A stretch of 64,000 nt of DNA, taken from the NCBI GenBank assembly GCA_030737835.1, contig CM060847.1, positions 15,712,656 through 15,776,655 of the forward strand, written 5' to 3'. How positions within the stretch are numbered: the first letter of the stretch is position 1; each line of letters opens with the position of its first letter. The position numbers were made by a program, and so were the translations under genes. Positions 24,393-37,119 of this stretch are shown here, piece by piece. The notes beneath the pieces are model-generated. The model saw only the letters and a program-made list of their open reading frames with translations. It made no database searches and was not told the DNA's origin. This stretch comes from Acorus gramineus. Its lineage: Eukaryota; Streptophyta; Magnoliopsida; Acorales; Acoraceae.

Positions 24393-25662
24393 AGTCACAT
24401 TATAGTTACGGAGTTACCAGCAGTACAGGAAGCTCTGTTCTCAATTTAGTTCCAAATAGTTGATGTTCTGTATTGAGAAGTCATACAACAATAAATTAAA
24501 AAAAGGCATAAACAATGGCCTCCTTTTCTTAATCCAACAATGTAATCCCAAGCCACCTATTGACAGGTTGGTAGAGGTACCCCTCTTCACCAAGGGATCA
24601 TCGGTTCAAGTCTTATTCCCATCAATAGTAGAATTAATCAAGAAAAATAAAAAAAAAAAGAAAGAAACTTGCCAACCAGAAAAAGATCCAACACAATAAT
24701 AGCCTACTTTGCAATTATAACAATAACCTCACAAGTATGGGGCACAAGTCCAATCATTTGTCTAATTTCCAGTGGGAATAAATGAAGTGTTAACATTAGC
24801 ATGCGCCACACTTGTATGAAAGAAATCATCATGCATTGAGACCTCCATGGGACTGTATCCAGATTGTGATTTACAGTCCCTGTAATCTAACTCATAAATT
24901 GAATGCTTTTGAACAGGGATTCACCGCATATTAGGAATTATAGATCATCCCGTTTCCCAATTTTGTAATATTGAAATAGGTAGTACTAAAGCAATCTAAA
25001 AAGAAAAAAATGACGATCCAGGTTTACAAGTCCAGATATATCTCATCACCTGAGCATATTAATAGGGGAAATCAAACTAAAGAATAAAGGGGACCTTTTT
25101 TTTTATATGTAAGTTGAATTTTGACATCTCAAAACATATCAGAGCTTGACCAAATTCATATATACCATTGTAACAAACAAAATTTGAATACCCACCCCAA
25201 AAAAAAATGAATTTTTGAGTGAAACTAGTACTAATAGTACCAATCAACAAACACCTTGTTATTATACAGGTGAGCTGGTGAGGTATGTGATCCTAAAAGA
25301 AGTCAACACCAAAACATAGAAATCTTTAAACCTTACATCCCAATTCACTATAAAACTACTGCAAATCGAAAGAGTAGCAAAGCATAAAGTGAATTCAAAC
25401 ACTCAACTTGTGATACTCCTGTAACGGTTCAAGAACGACAACAAGATTCTAAATTAGATTCTGGTGCAAACACAATGATCTACTTCATAGTTACAAACTC
25501 AAGTGAACAATTAAACTAGTGAGTATATTGGGATATGTTAAAGAAAACATGTGTTCATAAAAAAATCATACCAGCTGAGAAGTTTTTCTTTTCTTTTTTA
25601 TTTTTAACAGCTCAATATGGGACCAACTAAAGAGAGAGAGAGAGAGAGAGAGAGAGATGTTG
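24393..25662 (-). promoter_or_regulatory. Probable 5' UTR exons, leader introns and (CT)n leader of the 254-aa gene
   Basis: On the minus strand a (CT)n tract at about 25632-25658 is followed by a donor-like CTG|GTATGA near 25574. An acceptor CTTCTCAATACAG lies near 24469, just upstream of the coding start. I infer a 5' UTR exon and a ~1.1-kb leader intron. Directly upstream of the chosen start is ATGTGA, an ATG with an immediate stop. Confidence 0.45.
24540..24665 (+). mobile_element. Probable short SINE in the 5' intron of the minus-strand gene
   Basis: A box-A-like word GGTTGGTAGAGG (about 24566-24577) is followed 26 bp later by a box-B-like GGTTCAAGTCT (about 24603-24613). The segment ends in an A-rich tail near 24640-24665. 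This is the layout of a tRNA-derived SINE. I could not settle its target duplication. Confidence 0.5.
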
Positions 25663-26324
25663 GAGAAGAACAGGAAAGAAAAACTTGTGGGGTTGGTCTG
25701 GGTCCACGAATTTTTTTAATGGTATTTTTGAATGGTTAATGGAAATTGGGAGCGCCGCAAATATTCATGGCCTCTCGTTATCATCACCACTTTTACCCGG
25801 CTTTTTGGGTAATCAATTAGGATTATTATTGATTAAAAAAGTCTCCGTTTATGTATTTTTAAATCTTGTGTTATCCGTATTAGCTTGTAGATAAAAAAAT
25901 TTTTTATCTATTATTCAATTTGAATATCAATTCATGGACAAAACGTTTCAATTGAAACTCTTCGTCGTAAACTTATTGTCACGTGTAATTCAATTTTAAT
26001 CGGATTTGTGAATATTTTTATAAATGATAGACTTTTTATACATTTAAAGAGAAAAATATAAAAAAAAAATCATTTGAAAATCTGACCCAACTCATGGACT
26101 TTCTCCTAGTTTTTCTTCTTTTACAAAACTCCCTGTATTTCTACTTTTTATGTTGTTTTTTATAATAAATTATTTTTGTTTTTATGGATGTTGATTATCT
26201 CATATATTTGTTTCAATTTTTATAATTTCTTTATTTATCATTTTTTTTAATGAATGTGCATAACAGCATAAGTATGAAATATTGATATCAGCTCAGATAT
26301 TTAATGAATATTTTGAGTATGTTG

Positions 26325-26525
26325 AAGTCCATGGAAGTCAATATTTGAAAGTCTGTAAAAATATGTAAAAATCTATAAGAAAAAAAATCTTTATGAGTTT
26401 GTAAAAATCTATGAGAGTCAATCTGTAAAAGTTTATAAAAGTACATGAAAAATCTATGAAAATCAATCTGTGAAAATCTGTGAAAGCATGTGAAAGTTTA
26501 CAAAATCTATAAAAGTCTATCACTT
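26325..26525. repeat. Degenerate short tandem repeat
   Basis: About 200 bp made of variants of AAAATCTATGAAAGTC / CTGTAAAAGT with an 11- to 13-bp rhythm. It is low-complexity and non-coding. Confidence 0.6.
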
Positions 26526-26559
26526 AAATAATATCTACATAAATCCATTAAATTCTTAG

Positions 26560-27015
26560 GGCCCGTTTGAGTAGAGCTGTTGAGGCATAAGCTATTCTAG
26601 GGTTTATATATATTCCAGAAATTATTGATTTTATCAATGAAATAAGTAATTTTCTGTTTGGTTGTGTTTTCAGTTATTGTCGTTGGGAAACGTAATAATA
26701 AAAGTTGGAGTATTTAGTTGATGAAGAATAAAATGTGATTAAGGTTTAAAAAATTGATTTAACATGTATACTCCATTGATGTATAAGAGGTGATGACATG
26801 TGATTTGAAATATAAAAAAAAATTGTGGGATCACTTATGATTGTTGTTGGAATAGACTAATTCCCTTAGTAAAGGGGGATTATTATACCCCTTTATTCTT
26901 TATTATTCCAGCTCTAAATACCATCTTATTCCTCTCACCCAAACCCCTTTTATTTATTTTTATTTCATACATATTCTTACTTATTCTCGTCTTATTGCTC
27001 CACCCAGATAGTCCC
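26560..27015. mobile_element. Possible Tourist-like MITE (weak)
   Basis: The left end GGGCCCGTTTGAGTAGAGC and the complement of the right end GGGACTATCTGGGTGGAGC match at 13 of 19 positions, and the enclosed ~455 bp is AT-rich. The target duplication is not preserved. It is offered as a candidate only. Confidence 0.3.
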
Positions 27016-29169
27016 GGAGTGTCGTTTGCTATTGAACCTGCTATTCTTTTTTTATTCTTGTTTTCCTAATGGCGAATCGTTTGCTATTAGATTTTAAAGA
27101 AAATTATATAATTTTATCATGTTTAAAATATATTAATAAAAAATAACTTAAAAGTCTAGCATGGTTGAAATAGAAAATAAAAGAAAGTAAAAGAAAACTA
27201 AGAAATTTTGTTTTTTTTTTGTTATTGAAAAATATGGTATTTGTGTCAAACAAGAAATAAAAACAATTCCGTCACTCTCATTTTATTTTATCTTATTAGA
27301 AATGTGGAAAAAAATATTCCATTCCCATGGATGAAAATTTGAGAGAATATAATAAAAAATGATAATATTATTTTTCATTATATGCATAAAAATTATAAAA
27401 ATTGATTTAAAATATTTATATTTTATTTTTAACATTTTTTTTTTATCCATATTCCACCATTTTCTTTTACTTTTCTTTCAAAGATTGTGCATAACCTAAC
27501 AAACACATCCTAAATTTGTTGTCATATCAAAATAGAGACATTTGGTTAGATAATGTAGGTTTGCAACTCAGACATCCGAGATTCATAGTGTTGAATTTTA
27601 ACCCGACATAACGCAATTTTTAATCCAACAACTATACCCTGAACCCAACCGTGGTAAAAACTGTTAACCAGAACTTAACCCACTTAACCCGATTTTTATA
27701 GGCAAGATTGGGTGGTGGTTGGAAATCACTGTACCCGTGTCAACAGTGTGCACGTAAATTCTACACACGTGGGAGTGGGACGTCGTCTTTACAAAAACAA
27801 TTGTTGTTTTCGACACAATTTCACGTGACAGCGTGACTCATCAACCCCTAATTTATGTTGCATGTACACGGACCTTTAGATTATTTAAATTAAATTACAC
27901 CTTCATTTGTTTAATTATTTATCTTTTAAACAAAACCCAATAGTTTTTTTTTTTTGTAAAAACAAAAACCAATAGTTGTAAGATCAATAAAACATGATAC
28001 TTATTAGATTACTTAGGCTGCGTTTGGTTGAACGATAATCGCACTTTTTTTTAACATGATTAAGAGTATGATTAGTAATTCTTCACTTCCTTTGTTCTTG
28101 TGAAGTGAGGTCTTAAATACTACTATTTATTTGTTAAACTAGATTCCTTCGAAGGCAGTACCAAAAACACATTTTGAAATATGGACAGTAAGAAAACCTA
28201 GTTTAAATCACCTACATACGTGGGGTTGCCAGACAGAAGCTAGGTTATATAATCCACAAGAAAGGAAATTAGATTCTAGGTTGCCAAATTAATTTTATGC
28301 AAAAACTGAGGTTAAAATTGATTTTGTAAGAAATTGTCTCTCCACAGCTTTAGAAGAACTCAGCTTTAGACATTTTTACATATAAATCTGTCTACAGCTT
28401 TCGGCCTTAGTTTTTTTTTGTTTGAAAACAGATTTTGAATAACCAGTTTCCTGTAAACCCAAAAGCTACTCAAACTCGTTTCTAAATAGGACCTTGAACT
28501 TTTTTTGTGCACAAACATAAAGGGAAATAAAAGAATTCGAATTCATGGGAAATTGACAGAAAAAAAAATCATTTTTCTTTTGTTGTTTGTGCCTATTATG
28601 AAAAATGGTGAAAAATAAAAATTTTTGTTTGCGCCAGTAATGGAAAATGACAAAAAAAATTGTTTTTTGTATTTATGATGAAAAATGATAGAAAATAAAA
28701 TTTGGTGTTTGTGTTATCAGATAAAGTGAGAAAATGATAAAAAAAAATATATATTGTTTCTATGCTAATTTAAATATAATATAAAACCAACTTAACTTGT
28801 CAAATATTTTTAAATAAATAAAATTTTGAAAGACTATGAACAAGAATATGTCACATAATAAATAAATATTTTCTTATTTTATTATAAAATAAAAAATATA
28901 AAAAAAAAACTCAATATTATCAATTATGTAATATTGAAATGCAAAATAAAAATTCATTTTCCCACATTTTCCCTCATTTTCTCCTCTGAGGAAAAAAAAT
29001 TTCCCCTTTCTCTAATAAAATAAAATAAAAAGAGAATATATATATATATATTTAAAAAAAAATGTAAAGACACTATCAAACACTTTCATTCAAGAAAATA
29101 TTAGTACAGGTCTGAATGTGGGATAAGAGAAATAAATAAAACATAATGAAATGAAAGTAAAGACACAAT

Positions 29170-29520
29170 AGAGCCGCTCTCATATCGACCATCGGGTTAG
29201 ACAAGGTATCGACCCACTACCCGTTCATCATGAGATCAAGAAACGATGACAACTAAGGGATGACCTCGAGTGAGCCTCCGTAAAAGCGCACCATCCTCAC
29301 GCCACACTCAGTTTTGTATGAGTGTCAATGTCACTGACTTCATGTTTTCAACGCAGACCCTCACCCCCTTTGAACACAGCATCATTTCTGGTGTGCCATA
29401 TCACCTGAGCCCCTGTCGGACTCACTGACCGTGCCACGACCGCCGCTTGTAGACCTGGCTCTGCTCGCCTTCACAGCAAGGCATCCGTCTCCCACAACTC
29501 CACCCAACTCCTACCACAAT
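29170..29520 (-). pseudogene. LINE remnant (C-terminal part of a reverse-transcriptase ORF2)
   Basis: On the minus strand a GC-richer segment encodes QVIWHTRNDAVFKG, the kind of W-x-x-RN-x-x-F motif found near the C-terminus of plant LINE ORF2 proteins. A stop follows within a few codons and no longer frame is intact. It ends about 100 bp before the T-protein exon. The identification rests on one short motif. Confidence 0.45.
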
Positions 29521-29625
29521 GAAAATAAAAAGAATACGAGTAAAAAACATATCTTTATGCATATGTTTCTTTTCGGATAAATAGACTTAATACATTCTTG
29601 ATTTTTTTATTGCATTAACTCTCAG

Positions 29626-30175
29626 GTACACCGGTGAGGACGGTTTTGAAATCTCTGTTCCTTCCGAACACGCAGTGGATCTCGCGAAAGCAATCCTTGA
29701 GAAGTCCGAAGGGAAGGTGAGGCTCACAGGATTAGGTGCTCGAGACAGTCTCTGTCTGGAAGCAGGCCTGTGTTTGTATGGAAACGACATGGAGCAGCAC
29801 ATCAGTCCTGTAGAGGCTGGACTTTCATGGGCAATAGGGAAGAGAAGAAGAGCTGAGGGAGGTTTCTTGGGCACGGATGTGATACTCAAACAGCTCGTAG
29901 AGGGCCCATCAATCAGGCGAGTCGGTCTCTTCTCGTCTGGACCTCCTCCAAGGAGCCACAGCGAGATCTTGGATGCTTCACGGGACCACATTGGAGAAGT
30001 GACCAGTGGAGGATTCAGTCCGTGTTTGAAGAAGAACATTGCGATGGGTTACGTGAAATCTGGTTCGCACAAGCCCGGAACAGAAGTGAAGATTGTTATC
30101 AGGGGGAAATCTAATGAAGGGGTGGTTACGAAGATGCCATTTGTTCCGACGAAAAACTACAGGCACTCTCAGTGA
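29626..30175 (+). pseudogene. Orphan last exon of glycine cleavage T-protein (aminomethyltransferase)
   Basis: T-protein of the mitochondrial glycine decarboxylase complex moves the methylene group to tetrahydrofolate during photorespiration. This exon encodes about 182 residues from [20 protein letters not shown] to the stop at 30173-30175 and matches the C-terminal half of the plant protein (usual length about 400). It begins right after a pyrimidine-rich acceptor (ending TCTCAG at 29625), so it retains genomic intron sequence and is not a retrocopy. The frame is uninterrupted, and an AATAAA signal lies near 30292. Upstream exons are absent: 25.7-29.6 kb is non-coding and the next gene runs the other way. 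I call it a 5'-truncated gene copy. A split gene with another gene inside a very long intron is the alternative. Confidence 0.85.
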
Positions 30176-30599
30176 ATTGTTTTGAGTGTTTATACTTATT
30201 GAATTGTGTCTGATTTCTCTGTGTTGTCTTTTGATGAATTTGTGAATGCTTTAATTTAACATTCCCTTTTGGAGGGATATGCAAGTTGGAGTAATAAAAC
30301 TTCATTTTTGTTCTGTATGTTTTTTTACATTTTTTTTTTTTTTTTTTTTGACAGTTAAGCATTCTTTTTCATTTTTTTTTTCCTGCTAAAATCTTCTCAT
30401 TTCAAGAAAGAGCAAGGGACTGTTTGGTTGCACTTATAAACAGAGCTTATTCTGCTTTCAGCTTGTTTGGTTGGGTAACTTATAAGCACTGAATCATTTC
30501 CTCCTTCAGTCATTTAAGCCTAAAAAAATTCAGCTCCTAAAACCCAACTTAATTTACTCGGCAAACGCATTCAGTGGTTCATCCCGATTATGAAAAGAC

Positions 30600-32875
30600 G
30601 CAAATGCCCCTGAGAAAGTCGTGTATTTATGCGAGGTATTTAAACCCATTTTCTCTCGATGTGTCCTCTCTCTCCTCCATTTTGGCCAACAAAGACAGCC
30701 CACGAACGGCAGCTCCACAGACAGATTTTCTTCCCTAAATCGACACCAATGTTCGGCCTGTTCTGATGAGGTGCGCCGGAGACCCAAAAAAACTCTGAAA
30801 TCTCGGGTTCAAAGATCTCATTCGAGAAGATCATGATGTTCGTCGACTGATTGACACTCCGATCTGCTTCTTCCTCACGATTTGGGTCGGATACACACCG
30901 ATCTCCGTCTCACCGTCTTCGGCGAACCATCCGACACTCCAATCTGCTACATAGTCTCTTTGGCTCTCCTCCCCAACCAACCATCAAGGTAAAACCGAGC
31001 AGATCTCCTCGTTTCATGCTTGTGTGCTTCAGATCTATTGATTTTATACTATTTAGGGTTTCTGCAGTGACGAATGTGTGTGGATCATTGGCTTGATTAT
31101 GTTTTTTTACCTATTGTGGGTAGATCAGGTTCAATGTAGGTGATTGGTAGCTTTTTTGTGCAATACCTAATTTTTGAAGTCGAATTGTCTATAGATTATG
31201 ATCTTTATTGGTTGGTGATGCCCTGATTTGTGAGGATTTTTAAAGTTTCTAAGTCTCATAGGTTGAACTTATGCTTTTTCTTTAAAAAATTTATGACACT
31301 GGTTGTTTATCTTTGAAGAAGTTGTTCTTCTTTAGGAAGTCCAATACAGTCTCCAAATGTGTGTGTTCGATCTCTATAAATCATGCCTTTGTTGTTAAAA
31401 TGTTGTTCTCAAAATTGCATATCATTTCTCATCCTTCATTAAATAATGAAACCTAAAGTCCAGTATGTGAAGGGATATTGTGTGCTTTAATATGACCTCT
31501 AACATGCAGACAGAAAGTTCTATTTATATGATATATTTTTGGCTTACAAAAATTAACTAAATATATATATTGACTAACAATAGACAACCAACCTTGATTA
31601 CCACACATATGGGTTCGGACAATGAAAATATTGTATTGTAAAAGTGGTTGGTTTAGATGTGTGTTTATGTAGTTTCCTATATGCTTAAGTTCATCTCTGG
31701 CCAGCTTTAGTTGTTTTTGTAATCCAAACTACAGATATCAATAAGACATTATAATGATGCAAAGGAGTTATGGTTGGGCTTCAAGCATCCATTCCTGCTT
31801 GAAACAAGGACACCTAAGAATATCATGTGAGGTGAAACAGTTTCACACCTCATTTCTTATAGAACTGTTTAATCATGATTGCATATTATAGATTGGTCTT
31901 GTTATGTGTTTTATGTTAGGAGTTAATAGCTTTATTAATATAAACAACTAAATAGATGGGATTTTCTTTATGTATTTAACCTTGTATAGACATTGGTATA
32001 TGATACAACTAAGATAAGTCGTGGGTTTTGGAATTTGAACCTCAAGTCCATACTTTAGAAATCTCGGGGTAGCCTTGTATTATTTGTCTGAGATTGTTCT
32101 TGTTTTAAAAAAAGATAGAGAGCACTGCAATTTCTACACTTCATCTGTTTGTATTTCTTCTTGTAGGTTCTGTAATTATTTGAGCTGTTATGTTTACATT
32201 GTGTAAATGAGTGATAGATTACTGATTTGATTAATGGTAAACATGGACAATTATCGGTATTTGTGGCTGGTTGAGTTAATATTACCCCCCCCCCCAAATA
32301 TGTGTTTTTTTTATAATGATGGATTAATATTTTATCATTATTACATTATGAAATCTAACAAAGATAAATTCACAAAAAATACTTTAGCCACAAAATTTAG
32401 CTCAGGACTTCTTGGATAAGGTTCCAAGAAATTGCAATTGTTTCAAATATATAATACTATCCTCTCATCATTGAAAAGTTCTTGTTTATATGAACAATCC
32501 CATGATAAAAGGTATATCTATTTTGAGACCTAGCTTTTGTACTGTATAATTATATATATCCAGGGTTTCCTAGCCCACTTTGGTTGAATTGAATGAACTT
32601 TGGGGAACTAATGTTATACTCACACTTGTCTAATTAGGTGCATGGATGTTTTATTATTATTGTCAAGTGTTATACTCACACTAATGTTATTACATGTGCA
32701 TCCAACGAGATGCAATGAACAGATAAAAAAAAAACCACACACACAAACTAAACCATCAAGAACTGATTCATCAAACCCATCTGATATTCACACCACTCCA
32801 CAATCCAAAACCCATCTGATCTTATTTAAATCCCATTGTATGACAAGTTTCTTCCCTCATTGTTGTTGGTAGATA
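30600..32875 (+). promoter_or_regulatory. Probable ORF1 promoter, 5' UTR exon and leader intron
   Basis: TATA-like words (GTATTTATG, GTATTTAAACC near 30625-30645) precede a CT-rich initiator-like stretch at about 30660. A GC-richer leader follows to a consensus donor ATCAAG|GTAAAA at 30988. The matching acceptor TTGGTAG at 32872 is three bases before the ORF1 ATG. I infer a ~1.88-kb intron in the 5' UTR. The rest of this stretch is AT-rich with no other gene. Confidence 0.45.
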
Positions 32876-34374
32876 ATGGAAGGCACTCGTGGGAGGGCTA
32901 CATGGAGTTCAGAGATGAAAAAAATGTTCATTGATCTATGCTTAGAACAAGTAAAATTAGGGGGTCGGCCAGGAGCAAACCTGAAAATATCAGCATGGAA
33001 GAAGGTGAGAGAAGAATTTAATCAGAGGAACTTGGTCAATTATGAACAGAAACAATTCAAGAACTATTGGGACATGTTGAGGAAACAATGGAATACATGG
33101 AAGAGATTGATTTCCCTGACTGGCATAGGAGAGGTTGCCCCTGGCCAAACTGTCCAGATGGATCAGGAGAGATGGGATGAGCATATTACGGTAATCTATT
33201 TCATTGTTTATAATTTCTAAAGCCTCAGATATATTTGATTAACCCCTCAATTATTTTAAATACAGGCTTATCCTGATGCTAAACAGTTTCGATACAAACC
33301 CCTTCCTCATGCCGATGAGATGGAACAATTGTTTGGGGGGTCACGGCCACGGGGGACCACAGATTTAATTCTACTGATGATGATCACCTTCTTGATGATT
33401 TATACACCTGGCCATCCACGTCCCAGAACCCAACACCGAATCCCGAAGACCCAACTCTACCATCGGGTCCTGAAGGGCAGGAAGATCCCAACCTTCATCA
33501 TGTCCAGGCTGAGGCAAACTACGAGGATCGTATGTCTAACATACGACGCAAACAGCCGTGTCCCAGTAGACGTAGGAGGAACAGTTTAGATACCTTTGTG
33601 GAGAAGCTTGATGGGGTGCTAGATAAGATTGTCAATTCCGCTACTAGTCAAGCACCATTTCCTTTAAGTTCAGTACCCACCATTGCAGATTGTTATGAAT
33701 CCCTCCGACAGACCCCGGGGTTTGTGCCCGGTACCTCGCTCTACATAAACGCACTGAGGTACATCAACATTCCTGAGAATCGAGAGCTTTGGATGCTTGA
33801 GAAGGATCCAGAGTCCAGGGCTATGTTGGTGCTGTCACGCCCCAGGCGTCCCCGGGACGCGGCAAGTGTATATATATATCAGAATCTACTCAGGAGGTCA
33901 ATAATATCATACACAAGCAGCCAAAATGACACACAGACAACAAAAGCAAGGCTGACAGGATATATATACACCAAATGCGGATAACTAAGACTGAATCTGT
34001 AATCAAAATACACTACAGACTCCATACATAATCACATGTCCTGTGAGAGCCAATATACATACAAAGAGATCCAAATACAACACAAACGCGTGCCCAAGCA
34101 CGGAAAATAATACATACTGGTACAAAGGATGCTGATAGTCTCTGCAACTCGCGGGACGTGGCGCTACTCCGCTACTGATGAAGTCCCTCGGGGAGCTCCT
34201 CCTCCAGATCCGACTCAGATGACACTGAAGAAAAAAATATTGTGCGAGGGGTGAGCCACACGCTCAGTGAACGGCACAACCCATGCATCACAGACAATAT
34301 TTACCACAATTCCATTATTTATCCAGCCTCTAAGACATAACAACATGATCCAGTGATTCGTACTTCGCCGAACC

Positions 34375-34690
34375 ACCACACCCTCACCCTCACCCATCAA
34401 TGGGTGACATAGGTTATTGGGACTGATAATAATCCATTCACAAATCCAGTAGGTCGCTCATCGCCAACCCACTACACCCTCACCCTCACCCTACCACGGG
34501 TGACATAGGATTTTGGGACTGACTACACATAACCAGCGGGTCGCTTCCGCCAACCCGCCACACCCTCACCCTCACCCTTCAATGGGTGACATAGGATATT
34601 GGGACTAACTGCACCAAAAACCAACGGGTCGCTTCCGCCAACCCGCTACACCCTCACCCTCACCCTTCAATGGGTGACACCAGGATTTTG
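34375..34690. repeat. Tandem repeat, 4 copies of ~90 bp inside the solo LTR
   Basis: The block ACCCTCACCCTCACCC followed by GGGTGACATAGG and TTGGGACTGA occurs four times, starting near 34379, 34468, 34562 and 34649 (spacing about 89, 94 and 87 bp). Copies are similar but not identical. Confidence 0.8.
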
Positions 34691-35599
34691 GGACTGACTA
34701 GGCTGTTGGTCACCCTTGGTCCACCGATAGGCTCTCCTCCACTCCGTAGGCCGCCTGGTCTACTCCCACATTCAGCACAGTCCGTCCAAAATCAGGAGGT
34801 GCCTACTAATGGGAGCCCTCTGTCAGGAAGGCCCTGTCTAACGTTGGGGTAGTCTCTACCGGATCCAACGAAGGGAACAGAACAGCCTAACCATCGCATA
34901 TGATCCACTTGGATCCGCAGACGGCACATTATAACAACACTAATGTTCTGAATTCCTCAGAACCCACCAGGGCGCATAACTACGATGCGGGGAACATGCA
35001 TAAGGTTATAACAATGTGGAATATCGTTGGGGAAAGAAACTCGGGAGGGCAGCGTGAGTTCCCGCTATAGGACACCCCGACAACCAAACAAGGAACACGG
35101 TGTACCCTAACCCGGGTCTCACCGCTGTCCTCGCAAGGCCCCTCCCCTATAATATTCACTATAACATGCATTGTAAACAAATACTAGCATTTAATCAAAT
35201 AAATAAACTAGTAGGGCACATGCATCGGCCGGGCTTCCTAACATGGAACCAGGGGACATGCTGCATGGCTCATATACATCCTAAGGGTGCAAGTCCCTAA
35301 CATGCAAGGTCTAGGGTAACATGCATTCTACAATTAAATCATGCTCGCATGATATACATATTACACATGGTCAATATTCATCCAAGGTGCCCCAGGAGAG
35401 GTCGGTATACGCACAAGTGCGTATAGCACCTCTCTACTGGGTTGGATTGTCCCACTCACCAGAACTCGGGTCGACGCGCGACCGTCCGTCGAGATCTGCA
35501 AGACAGTGTATTAACTGGGTAAGTATAAATCCGCAAACATTATTAAATACACAAATAAATACCCAAAACCCACAACAAACACCTAACACTCGGGCAAAT

Positions 35600-36260
35600 G
35601 TGCACACAACCCGCACGCACGTTAGCCCGAGCACTCCGGCAACCACCCGCACGGCCACCCGACCGCCCGGGTGCACCGCGCGCTTCAGCCCGCGCACCCC
35701 GCACGCTTCGCGCCGGCCCGCGAGCACCCCGCGCGCCCCCGCGCGCAGCGCCTCGCCCCGCGCGCACCCCGCGCGCACCTCGCGCGCACCTCGCGCGCAC
35801 CTCGCACGCACCTCTGCGCCTCGCGCACACCTCGCACGCACCTCCACGGCCTCGCCGCGCCCTCCGCGCACCGCCACGGCCTCGCCGCGCCCTCCGCGCA
35901 CCGCCACGGCCTCGCCGCGCCCTCCGCGCGCACCACCACGGCCTCGCCGCGCCCCGCGCGCACCACCACCGCTGCTCAGCCACCTCCTCGCACCCGCGCG
36001 ACCTGCTCCACGCGCACCAGTCCGCCCAGCACCAGCCGCCGCACCACCCCCGGGGCTCCGCGCGTCCCCTGCGCCCAGCCGCAGCAGCCCGCGCGCGTCC
36101 CGAGCACCTCGCGCCTGCAGCTCCTCGCCCTCAGCCGCACCAACAGCCCCGCGCACAGCCGCCCGAGTAGCCCCGCACCAGACCTGCGCGCACCTCGCGC
36201 GCACGCCGCGCGTACGCGCGCCCGCGCACGCACGCGCGCATGCCCGCGCGCGCCCGGCCT
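35600..36260. repeat. Extremely GC-rich block of CGCGCAC words and ~30-bp tandem repeats
   Basis: Long strings of GCGCGCACCTC-type words, with CGGCCTCGCCGCGCCCTCC repeated about three to four times at 35847-35965. GC content is far above the AT-rich surroundings. Frames in all six phases stay open because stop codons are rare in such sequence. Confidence 0.85.
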
Positions 36261-37119
36261 GCGCGCCGCCTGGGCTGCTGCTGCTGCTGCGGTTTGGCCC
36301 GGACGACCTGCCACTGCCCGAGCGCCACCACCACCCCTCCCTTGACCACCGACCACCTCCAACCACCTCCGACCACCCTCCGACGACCCCCACTGCCGCC
36401 GACCACCCCCAAACACCAAACCCACCTCCCTAGCATACATCTATGCAAGAAGGAGAGGGAAAGGAGGCTTACCGAGGGGAGGGGAAGATGTCCGGTAGCT
36501 CTTCGCGCGCCGAAACCTTCCTCAAAGGCTCTCCCACGCCCCGATCTATCACGGCCCTCAATTTGGCTCGAAACAGAGGAGAGAGAGAGGAGGTCGGGGA
36601 GGCTAGGATCGTCGGAACTCGGATTTGAAGACACCGGAGCGTAGATCGGGACCCGATCTACACTTCCCGTGCTTTAGGTTTTTGATTTTGAGGGGTGGAG
36701 GGGGCTCAAACGGAAGAAAAACGGAGGAGAGGAGAGAGAGAGCTCAAGGTCGGGGATGATGAATAGTGATTTCAAATTTTTAGATTCCATTTATATAGTG
36801 TGCGACTTAAAAACCCGGATACGCCCCGGAACTGTGAAATTTTTGTAAACGATGCCGGAATTCGATGAAATTTTCATGAGTGGCTTAAAATGGCACCAGG
36901 ACACATAATATGCAGTTAGATCTTCAATCGGAGTCCTCTAGCTCAGACGATAGCTAACAGTCTGAAATTATGCGGTTCCGATCGAAAAACCCTAAAAATT
37001 TTAAAACTGCCAGAAATGCTCCAACGGTTACCAGCAGGCTAAAAAGTGACACATATATAACAGGTGCGGGCTTCTGTCAAAGATTAGAGTCTCCGGATTG
37101 AACAATCCCACGAATGTTG

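Larger units (their letters stand above)
25663..29169. other. AT-rich intergenic region without genes
   Basis: No coding exons were found in this 3.5 kb, although a T-protein gene tail begins at 29626 and would need upstream exons. The region holds simple repeats, a degenerate short tandem repeat, a possible MITE at about 26560-27015, and long A/T runs. Confidence 0.5.
33828..37067. mobile_element. Solo LTR of 3.23 kb with 5-bp target duplication GGTGC
   Basis: The element starts TGTCACGCCCC at 33833 and ends ATATATAACA at 37062, so it has TG...CA ends. GGTGC flanks both sides (33828-33832 and 37063-37067). No second LTR, primer-binding site or polyprotein is present, so I read it as a solo LTR left by recombination. 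The start and GC-rich, repeat-laden body resemble long LTRs of Ty3/Gypsy elements, which is an inference without a database match. The long open frames here arise from GC-rich repeats and are not genes. Confidence 0.85.
32876..37087 (+). pseudogene. Harbinger ORF1, Myb/SANT-like DNA-binding protein, broken by frameshift and solo LTR
   Basis: ORF1 proteins of PIF/Harbinger elements bind the element ends and bring the transposase to DNA in the nucleus. Exon 1 (32876-33190) encodes a Myb/SANT-like domain of the plant Myb_DNA-bind_3 type: RATWSSEMKKMFIDLCLEQV, W-KKV-EEFN, then KNYWDMLRKQWNTWKRL. Exon 2 starts at 33266 (AYPDAKQFRYKPL) and has a low-complexity middle and a conserved C-terminal helical part (SLDTFVEKLDGVLDKIV). 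Lesion one: in the G run at 33335-33340 the frame is lost by one missing base, and the downstream protein continues in the -1 frame. Lesion two: a 3.23-kb LTR is inserted at 33833, about six codons before the original stop. The old end is still visible right after the second target duplication, with a stop at 37085-37087. Confidence 0.85.

Noticed and set aside
28015..28500. GCGTTTGGTTG word as a transposon end
   Set aside because: No matching inverted end or duplication could be identified.
35321..36433. 370- and 319-residue open frames on both strands
   Set aside because: They lie inside the solo LTR, in CGCGCAC-type repeats where stop codons hardly occur. Several phases are open at once and no domain is present.
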